Shown: positions 1-5,165 of the stretch, piece after piece | How positions within the stretch are numbered: the stretch's first letter is position 1 | Layout: the number at the start of each line of letters is the position of its first letter | Source of the DNA: Clostridia bacterium | GTDB taxonomy: Bacteria; Bacillota; Clostridia; Oscillospirales; CAG-272 | NCBI GenBank assembly: GCA_017397205.1 | Contig: JAFQJX010000094.1 | Coordinates: forward strand, 1-5,681 | Length of the DNA stretch: 5,681 bases | Direction of reading: 5' to 3' | Made by a program: the position numbers and the translations under genes | Notes under the pieces: model-generated | What the model was told of the DNA's origin: nothing | Databases searched by the model: none | Seen by the model: only the letters and a program-made list of their open reading frames with translations

Positions 1-44
1 AAAAGCAAGCGGCACCCCGCGCGGGGTGCCGCTTGCTTTTTTTT
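1..44. terminator. Strong intrinsic terminator (perfect palindrome plus T-tract)
   Basis: Bases 1-20 and 21-40 are exact reverse complements, giving a GC-rich stem (core GCGGCACCCCGCGCGGGGTG) flanked by AAAA on the left and eight T on the right (37-44). The A run on the left and T run on the right let it work on both strands. It most likely ends a plus-strand gene lying left of the window and insulates the esterase promoter from read-through. No coding sequence is visible before it. Confidence 0.9.
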
Positions 45-137
45 CGCGCCTCTTGGGTCCGCCCTGCCTTTTCCTTTTGCATACGGAACGGGGCGTGGCG
101 TTCCCTGTTATTTATGCTATTTTTTGTGTATTTTCCC

Positions 138-166
138 TTGCTTTTTCTTATGCTTCGTGCTACAAT
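138..166 (+). promoter_or_regulatory. Sigma-A type promoter of the esterase gene
   Basis: A -10 box TACAAT (161-166) is preceded by an extended -10 TG (158-159). A weak -35 TTGCTT (138-143) lies exactly 17 bp upstream. The predicted transcript starts near 173, leaving a leader of about 23 nt that contains the AGGAG ribosome-binding site at 183-187. The -35 matches consensus at only three positions, so the extended -10 probably carries most of the activity. Confidence 0.65.
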
Positions 167-195
167 GAGGTATCACCTACATAGGAGCTTCTACC

Positions 196-1218
196 ATGAG
201 AGAAATTAACGAAACACGCAGCCAACAGCAAATTATTGCTGATACCAAGCCCCTGCTTTCCTTTGACGCGGAGAGCGACTACCTGCCCTGGCGGGAGCAA
301 ATCAAGGAAAAGCTCTTTGAAACGCTTGGGCTGAACGTCATTGCTGAAAACGCCTGTCCTCTTGAAATTGAGATTGAGGAGGACGTGGAGATGGAGGACC
401 ATCGCCGCATCCGCTTCGTCTTTGAGAGCGAGCACCACGTGTTCGTGCCCTGCTATCTTCTGATTCCGAACACGGGCAAGGAAAAGTATCCCGTTGCCAT
501 CACCCTGCAGGGTCATTCCTCCGGCTTCCATAACTCCGTCGGTATCAAGAAGTTCCTCCCCCGCGACGAAAACTATCAGCCCCGCGGCTGCTTCGGTCTG
601 CAGGCGGTGCGCGAGGGATATATCTCCCTCAGCATTGAGCAGAGAGGTCTTGGCGAGAGAACCTGCCAGTTCCCCAAATTCTCCTGCGGCTTCCACGCGC
701 AAAGCGCTATGATGATGGGCAGAAGTCTTGTGGGCGAGCGCGTATGGGATATTATGCGCGCCATTGACCTGCTCTCCCGCTTCCCCCAGTGCGATACGGG
801 CAAGATTCTTATCACGGGCAACTCGGGCGGCGGCACCGCCTCCTACTACGCTGCCTGCTGTGACGAGCGCATCGGGCTCTCCGTCCCCAGCTGTGCCTTC
901 TGCTCCTATCAGACGTCCCTGTTCCACGTGCTTCACTGCGGCTGTAACTTCATCCCCGGTGCCTACCGCTACTATGAGATGGAGGACCTTGCCTGCCTGA
1001 TCGCCCCCCGCCGTCTCGCCGTCGTTGCAGGAGAAAAGGACGAAATCTTCCCGATCGAGGGTGTCAGGCGCTCCTTTGCAACGGCAAAGGCAATTTATGA
1101 AAAGGCGGGTGCCGCCGACAACTGCTCCCTGACCGTCACCCCCCGCGAGCACCGCTGGTGCGAGGAAATCGTCTGGGGCGTTGTCCGCGAGGAGGCAGCC
1201 AAGCTCGGCTGGATTTGA
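196..1218 (+). CDS. Alpha/beta-hydrolase, acetyl xylan esterase / Abhydrolase_7-like
   Basis: This 340-aa protein has no signal peptide or membrane segment and is therefore probably cytoplasmic. The alpha/beta-hydrolase fold is recognisable from the oxyanion-region LQGHSSG (104-110), the EQRGLGER stretch (148-155) and the nucleophile elbow GNSGGG with Ser210. The probable acid is Asp282 in GEKDEIFP and the probable base is His319 in REHRWC. The segment CGCNFIPG...EMEDLACLIAPR (248-272) is characteristic of the acetyl-xylan-esterase-like branch, whose members remove acyl groups from carbohydrate or other esters. The substrate here is unknown. The ATG at 196 is supported by AGGAG at 183-187, eight bases upstream. 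The gene appears monocistronic, with its own promoter and a terminator 57 nt after the TGA. Oddly for a cytoplasmic enzyme, it has 15 cysteines, including CC (221-222), CAFC (233-236) and CGC (248-250). A peptidase of the same fold is the main alternative. Confidence 0.9.
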   Translation: MREINETRSQQQIIADTKPLLSFDAESDYLPWREQIKEKLFETLGLNVIAENACPLEIEIEEDVEMEDHRRIRFVFESEHHVFVPCYLLIPNTGKEKYPVAITLQGHSSGFHNSVGIKKFLPRDENYQPRGCFGLQAVREGYISLSIEQRGLGERTCQFPKFSCGFHAQSAMMMGRSLVGERVWDIMRAIDLLSRFPQCDTGKILITGNSGGGTASYYAACCDERIGLSVPSCAFCSYQTSLFHVLHCGCNFIPGAYRYYEMEDLACLIAPRRLAVVAGEKDEIFPIEGVRRSFATAKAIYEKAGAADNCSLTVTPREHRWCEEIVWGVVREEAAKLGWI

Positions 1219-1274
1219 CCTGATCGCCGGCATCGGCTTCCCCCTACAAGCAAGCTGCTTCCGTTGCAATCAAT

Positions 1275-1304
1275 AAGAAAAACGGGCATCTGCCCGTTTT
1301 TCTT
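1275..1304. terminator. Bidirectional intrinsic terminator between convergent genes
   Basis: A 14-bp inverted repeat (1275-1288 with 1291-1304) has the core ACGGGCA-TC-TGCCCGT, flanked by an A run on the left and a T run on the right. It therefore forms a GC hairpin followed by U residues on either strand. It can end both the esterase transcript (stop at 1218) and the convergent SGNH-hydrolase transcript (stop at 1374). The T-rich spacer to its right extends the U-tract on the plus strand. Confidence 0.9.
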
Positions 1305-1365
1305 TTGCGTTTTTTCTTTTGCATTTTTGAGATTTTTGCGTTTTTTCGTTTCTTTTGCGCTTTTC
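1303..1365. repeat. T-rich spacer with four degenerate TTTTGCRTTTTT units
   Basis: Between the shared terminator and the end of the SGNH gene, four related units begin at 1303, 1317, 1334 and 1353. Each contains TTTTGC followed by a further T run (for example TTTTGCGTTTTTT at 1303-1315 and again at 1334-1346). Spacing is irregular (14, 17 and 19 nt), so this is not a clean tandem array. On the minus strand it would be an A-rich 3' untranslated segment. It probably arose by slippage, and no function can be assigned. Confidence 0.5.
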
Positions 1366-1373
1366 AGAGAGAA

Positions 1374-2129
1374 TTATGCATTGCCCGTTTCCTGAAGCCC
1401 GCCGTACAGGGTGCTTTCCTGAGAGGTGGGGACGGGCAGCTCGGGGAAAATGCAACGGAAAAGCTCGCTTGCAAACAGCTCGTGCATTTCTCTTGTGGGG
1501 TGGTTGATATGGTTGGCGAGCAGCGCGGTGGTGTCCCGGGTCTTGCTCATCTCCTTCCACACGGCATAGCAGTCGCACACCGTCACGCCAAGCTCACGCG
1601 CAAGCGCCCTTGCGCTCTCTACGTACAGGTCCATCTTGCCCTCGTTCTGGTAACGGGCGGTGAGGGTGGCATATTCAAGGAGTTGCGGCGTTTTTCTTTC
1701 CACCTCGGGGCTGACGTAGGTATTCAGCATATTCTGCGTCATGAAAATGACCTCAACGCCTGCCTCCTTACAACGGGTGAAAATGGTGCGCAAGCTCTCC
1801 AGGTAGACCTCCAGGGGACCGTTGACGTCATTGAGCCCAAAGGCGACGATTGCCAGGTCAGGGTGGTAGCGCAAAAGCTGCGTTTCAATACGCAAAACGG
1901 ATTCCTTCGCGGTTGTGCCGCCAATCCCCGAATTGATGACGTTGACGGGAACGTAGGACCTCACCGCATTGATTTTCTTGCGAAGCAGATTCCAGTAGAC
2001 GGCATCATAATCAAGCTCCCCCTTTGCAAAGGCACCGTGCGTGACGCTGTCGCCAAACACCACGATGGTAATGGCGCCGTGCTCTCTCAGACCGTTTCCG
2101 TCCATCATCAGCTTTTCACGTATATTCAT
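1374..2129 (-). CDS. SGNH/GDSL-family hydrolase (esterase/lipase-like)
   Basis: This is a 251-aa protein of typical size for a single SGNH domain, without a signal peptide. Block I is VVFGDSVTHG with nucleophile Ser28, block II is NSGIGG (66-71, oxyanion Gly), and block III is FGLNDVNG with Asn100 in GLND. Block V is NHINHPTREMH with the probable catalytic His210. The family hydrolyses ester bonds of lipids, acylated sugars or cell-wall acetyl groups, and the substrate here is not evident. In most members an Asp sits three residues before the catalytic His (DxxH). Here that position is His207, preceded by Asn206, so the enzyme may rely on a Ser-His pair. ATG at 2129 is supported by AGGA (complement of 2138-2141), eight bases upstream, and by a promoter at 2165-2193. 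The gene is transcribed divergently from the TIR-NACHT gene and convergently with the esterase. Confidence 0.92.
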   Translation of the reverse strand: MNIREKLMMDGNGLREHGAITIVVFGDSVTHGAFAKGELDYDAVYWNLLRKKINAVRSYVPVNVINSGIGGTTAKESVLRIETQLLRYHPDLAIVAFGLNDVNGPLEVYLESLRTIFTRCKEAGVEVIFMTQNMLNTYVSPEVERKTPQLLEYATLTARYQNEGKMDLYVESARALARELGVTVCDCYAVWKEMSKTRDTTALLANHINHPTREMHELFASELFRCIFPELPVPTSQESTLYGGLQETGNA

Positions 2130-2164
2130 TGGCTGTTTCCTTTCGCAGCTTGTTCGATAGCTCC

Positions 2165-2193
2165 ATTATAATGAAAGCGGCAGCTTTTTGCAA
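2165..2193 (-). promoter_or_regulatory. Sigma-A type promoter of the SGNH hydrolase gene
   Basis: Read on the minus strand, a perfect -10 TATAAT (2170-2165) lies 17 bp downstream of a -35 TTGCAA (2193-2188). The predicted start near 2158 gives a leader of about 29 nt that holds the AAAGGAAA ribosome-binding site. Confidence 0.75.
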
Positions 2194-2233
2194 TAGTTTT
2201 TTGCACGCGCCCTCCCCTTTGCTGTGGCGGCAG

Positions 2234-2262
2234 TTGACAAGCCCCCTTTTTTGCGGTATCAT
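2234..2262 (+). promoter_or_regulatory. Consensus-like sigma-A promoter of the TIR-NACHT gene
   Basis: A perfect -35 TTGACA (2234-2239) and a -10 TATCAT (2257-2262, 5/6 match) are separated by the ideal 17 bp. The predicted start near 2269 gives a leader of about 47 nt. A second TATAAT at 2266-2271 has no -35 at workable distance (the spacer from TTGACA would be 26 bp). This is the strongest promoter in the window, so any silencing of the gene would need a repressor or post-transcriptional control. Confidence 0.8.
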
Positions 2263-2280
2263 ACTTATAATAAATACCGC
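2253..2280. promoter_or_regulatory. Candidate operator: 7-bp inverted repeat across the -10 and start site
   Basis: GCGGTAT (2253-2259) and ATACCGC (2274-2280) are exact reverse complements separated by 14 bp, about two helical turns centre to centre. The pair brackets the -10 box and the predicted transcription start of the TIR-NACHT gene, a position where a bound dimeric regulator would block RNA polymerase. No regulator gene is present in the window, so its identity is unknown. A chance 7-bp repeat cannot be excluded. Confidence 0.4.
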
Positions 2281-2299
2281 CTGCGCGAGACGGCAGGCG
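2278..2299 (+). promoter_or_regulatory. Leader hairpin just upstream of the TIR-NACHT start codon
   Basis: CGCCTGC (2278-2284) pairs perfectly with GCAGGCG (2293-2299) around an 8-nt loop, within the predicted 5' leader. It covers the AGG at 2295-2297 that would serve the GTG at 2304, but leaves the GAGG at 2308-2311 exposed for the ATG at 2316. It may modulate translation or stabilise the 5' end. There is no U-tract after it, so it is not a terminator. Confidence 0.45.
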
Positions 2300-2307
2300 C
2301 TTTGTGC

Positions 2308-2311
2308 GAGG
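2308..2311 (+). promoter_or_regulatory. Weak ribosome-binding site favouring ATG 2316
   Basis: GAGG lies four bases before the ATG at 2316, which is close spacing. An in-frame GTG at 2304 would add four residues and has only AGG (2295-2297) inside the leader hairpin. The ATG is preferred because the domain begins immediately with MKEKNIFISY, the usual start of TIR-like proteins. Either start leaves the domain intact. Confidence 0.45.
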
Positions 2312-2315
2312 CACT

Positions 2316-5165
2316 ATGAAGGAAAAGAACATATTTATCAGCTACGGACACGGCGTGCACGATACGGCGGTCAGGCGGCTTGCAGAGGACCTGAGGGGCT
2401 TTGGCTTTCAGGTCTTTTTGGACGTGGACTACCTCAAAAAGGGCGACTGGGAGGACATCATTGACCAGCATATTCTCGCCTGCAAGTATTTTCTCTTTAT
2501 GGTATCCGCCCGCTCCGTCTCCCGTGACGGCTACTGCCTGAACGAGCTTTGCCGCGCAGGCGAGGGCAGCGCGGAGATTATCCCCATCAAGCTGGACGAA
2601 TCCATGCTTCCCCTCAGCATCAACAAGCACCAGCGCCTCTCCCTGATTCCCTGCATCGCGCCTGACGGCTCGGTGATTGAAGCCACCTACAAAAACTTCC
2701 TCATCGGGCTGGTGGATATCCTGTCAGGAAACGTAAAGCTTGGCTTTTCCGATGCGGATTCACGGCTCCGCGCTGCCCTGAAGCCCGTTTCCTCCAAGGA
2801 GCTGACCTACCGCTACTACGCCACCTTCTGCGGACGCCGCGCGGTGTTCGAGGAGATTGAAGCGTTCCTCGGGAGCAACAAGAGCATCTTCTGGCTGAAC
2901 GCCTCCCCCGGCGCGGGCAAGACGGCAATCTCCAGCATGCTGACCTGGCGGTATCCCTCCTCGGTCGGCGCCTTCCATTTCTGCAAATTCAACAACTCTG
3001 ACCGCGCCAACCCCAAGGTCATTTTTGCCTCCCTTGCCTATCAGCTGTCCGAGGTGCTTCCTGCCTACAAGGAAAAGCTCATGTCCCTTGTGGACCTGGA
3101 CTCCCTCTACGATAAGAACTGCTCCCGTATTTTTGAGTATCTGTTCATCGAGCAGATGGACGGCGTTGACCCGGGAAAGCCCATGATGCTCATTATTGAC
3201 GCGCTGGACGAATGCTCCTGGCGCGGAAGCAACGAGATTTGCACCATTCTTCAGCGGTCGCGGGAAAACATCCCCTCCTGGATGAAGTTTATTCTGACCA
3301 GCCGCAACGAGGCGGTCATCCGCCGCACCCTGCTCCCCATTGCACACACCTACACGCTGGACGGCGCACAAACCGAGGACGATTTGCGTGAGTTTTACCG
3401 CAAGCAGTTCCCCGAGGCAAGCGACGAGCGCATTGAGGTGCTGCTCACCAAATCGGAGGGCTCGTTTCTCTACGCCACCGAAATCGTCAAGCAGATTGAG
3501 GAGCAGCATATGTCCCTTGACGATATCAATTTCTTCCCGATCGGTATTTACGGCTTTTACAACGACTGCTTCTCCCGCATTTTTGACGGCGACAGCGAGG
3601 GGGACCTCGTTTACAGCACCGTCAAGCCGCTTCTGGAATTTCTCTGCATTGAGCAGGAGCCGACGGAGGTGGAGTTCCTTGAGGATTTCCTAAATTGGGA
3701 CGAATACGAGCTAAAAAACGTACTCAGCCGCCTGAGCGGCTTCTTCCCCATCAAAAACGGCTTTGTGGAGCCGCTGCACAAATCCCTGATTGACTGGCTG
3801 ACGACGGACGACGTTTCGCAGGGCTTCTATATCAGCCGCAAAAACGGCTACAAGCGCCTGCACGCATACATAGAGGAGGTATATTCCTCGGGGGTATGGC
3901 AGCAAAATAAATACGTGCTGAAATATTTTGGCTCGGTGCTGCTCGAGCTGAAGCAATACGCGCGCCTTGCCGAAATCCTTGCGGACGTTTCGCTCGTCAC
4001 GCGCATCATTGATTTCTTTTTGTTTGACTCGGGTTTGGAGCATTACCTCCACCTGCTGGAGGCGCTCCGCGACAACGCGAGGGAGCTTTGTCTTTCCCTG
4101 CTGGGCGGCGACACCTTTATCCGGATTTTCTCCGAAAACCGCCGTCTGCTCTACAACTCGGGTATGTTCTTCCGTCTGCGTGACCTGGGGCTCTCCACCG
4201 CGCTTCGCCAGGACACCCGCGATTGGGGTTTGGAGGGAGAAACGGGCAAGGTCTTTTACTACTATATCGTGGAGGATTTTGCCAAGGCAATCAAGAAGGC
4301 AAACCAACTGATTTCACAGAGTGGAGCCGCAAATCTTACCAATTCCCTGCTTTCCGAGTTGTATAACGTCAAGGGACTCTCCGAGCGCAAGCTCGTCCTC
4401 TTTGACGATGCGCTGGAGAGCTTTGAGAGGAGCATTGAATACGCCGAGCTTGCCGCCGAGGAGACGGACACCACGCACAGCGACGCAGAGTTTGAGCTGT
4501 CCCTTGCCTATCTGATTAAGGGCAAGATTTTCCTCTCCTGTCTGCAATTTTCCGAGAGCAACCGCTCCTGCAAAAAGGCAATCCGCATTCTTTCCCGTCA
4601 GGTGGACGAGATGCCCGAGGGCGACAAGCGCACCTCCAACCAACTGTTCCTGGCTGAGGACTACCGCGTGTCCGCCTACGGCTATATCTGGCAGGGAGAA
4701 TACGAAATGGCGGAGGAGCAGCTGCAATGTGCCGAGGAGATTTACCAGGAAAACAGCAACACCACCGACCGCTACTATATCCGCTACCGTTACACCTCCC
4801 TGTTCCTCAAGCTGATGCAGGGCAACGATGCAGGCGTCAGCGAAGAGCTTTCTCGGCTCCTCTCTGAGGTTTCCGCCTCCAAATACGACAAGGGGCAGAT
4901 CTACTTCCTCTCCGCCCTCAACGCCTATCTTAACGCGGGGGACGACCTCGCGCTCTCCCAGGAGGGGCTGAAGCTGGCACGGAGCGCCGCCGACATTTAC
5001 GAGTCCATTGACGCGCTCCTTGAAAAGGCGGAGTGCGACCTCCTCTCTACGTATCTCGCGGAGCGCGTAGGCAAGCGCGTCCTGATTGACAGCGAGGAAA
5101 ACGCCTATATTGATGCTTGGATTGCCTACGTTGACGGCATCCTGAAGGGAAAGGTATCACAGTGA
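2316..5165 (+). CDS. TIR-NACHT-TPR STAND protein, NLR-like candidate antiphage defence effector
   Basis: This is a 949-aa soluble protein with three parts. Residues 1-140 are a TIR-like domain: KNIFISY as first strand, GFQVFLD as second, and SARSVSRDGYCLNEL, in which Glu77 occupies the position of the catalytic glutamate of NAD-cleaving TIRs. Residues 170-500 are a NACHT-type P-loop ATPase: Walker A ASPGAGKT (196-203, Lys202), Walker B MLIIDALDEC (291-300, with Asp295, Asp298 and Glu299), sensor-like KFILTSR (324-330), SEGSFLYATEIV (380-391), and the winged-helix mark LHKSLIDWL (487-495). Residues 500-640 are helical and not recognised. Residues 640-940 are helical repeats of TPR type, for example ALESFERSIEYAELA (699-713). 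In the family, repeats sense a trigger, the ATPase oligomerises, and the effector fires, often consuming NAD+ and arresting an infected cell. That role is inferred here. The gene has a strong promoter and is coupled to the next gene by a GTGA overlap. A regulatory signalling STAND protein is the alternative. Confidence 0.88.
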   Translation: MKEKNIFISYGHGVHDTAVRRLAEDLRGFGFQVFLDVDYLKKGDWEDIIDQHILACKYFLFMVSARSVSRDGYCLNELCRAGEGSAEIIPIKLDESMLPLSINKHQRLSLIPCIAPDGSVIEATYKNFLIGLVDILSGNVKLGFSDADSRLRAALKPVSSKELTYRYYATFCGRRAVFEEIEAFLGSNKSIFWLNASPGAGKTAISSMLTWRYPSSVGAFHFCKFNNSDRANPKVIFASLAYQLSEVLPAYKEKLMSLVDLDSLYDKNCSRIFEYLFIEQMDGVDPGKPMMLIIDALDECSWRGSNEICTILQRSRENIPSWMKFILTSRNEAVIRRTLLPIAHTYTLDGAQTEDDLREFYRKQFPEASDERIEVLLTKSEGSFLYATEIVKQIEEQHMSLDDINFFPIGIYGFYNDCFSRIFDGDSEGDLVYSTVKPLLEFLCIEQEPTEVEFLEDFLNWDEYELKNVLSRLSGFFPIKNGFVEPLHKSLIDWLTTDDVSQGFYISRKNGYKRLHAYIEEVYSSGVWQQNKYVLKYFGSVLLELKQYARLAEILADVSLVTRIIDFFLFDSGLEHYLHLLEALRDNARELCLSLLGGDTFIRIFSENRRLLYNSGMFFRLRDLGLSTALRQDTRDWGLEGETGKVFYYYIVEDFAKAIKKANQLISQSGAANLTNSLLSELYNVKGLSERKLVLFDDALESFERSIEYAELAAEETDTTHSDAEFELSLAYLIKGKIFLSCLQFSESNRSCKKAIRILSRQVDEMPEGDKRTSNQLFLAEDYRVSAYGYIWQGEYEMAEEQLQCAEEIYQENSNTTDRYYIRYRYTSLFLKLMQGNDAGVSEELSRLLSEVSASKYDKGQIYFLSALNAYLNAGDDLALSQEGLKLARSAADIYESIDALLEKAECDLLSTYLAERVGKRVLIDSEENAYIDAWIAYVDGILKGKVSQ
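5145..5154 (+). promoter_or_regulatory. Ribosome-binding site fixing the GTG start at 5162
   Basis: AAGGGAAAGG lies inside the last codons of the TIR-NACHT gene, and its AAAGG (5150-5154) ends seven bases before the GTG at 5162. This strong site supports a GTG start overlapping the TGA stop at 5163-5165, rather than the internal ATG at 5189. It points to translational coupling. Confidence 0.75.

Noticed and set aside
85..104. GGAACG/CGTTCC hairpin followed by a T-rich stretch
   Set aside because: The stem is only 6 bp with an 8-nt loop and the T run is interrupted. It is too weak to call a terminator, and a strong one lies just upstream.
160..1269. 369-codon open frame on the minus strand, longer than the esterase gene opposite it
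   Set aside because: It lies exactly antisense to a gene with a complete catalytic triad, promoter and ribosome-binding site. Its own translation shows no recognisable family motif. It is an artefact of codon bias in the sense gene.
1305..2171. 288-codon open frame on the plus strand opposite the SGNH hydrolase
   Set aside because: It begins in the T-rich spacer and shows no family motif. The minus strand has clear SGNH blocks I, II, III and V.
2266..2271. Second perfect TATAAT upstream of the TIR-NACHT gene
   Set aside because: It is 26 bp from the TTGACA and has no other plausible -35 or extended -10 TG. TATCAT at 2257-2262 has ideal spacing.
2760..3509. 249-codon antisense open frame within the NACHT region
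   Set aside because: It is a shadow of the TIR-NACHT frame, which carries Walker A and B in the same interval.
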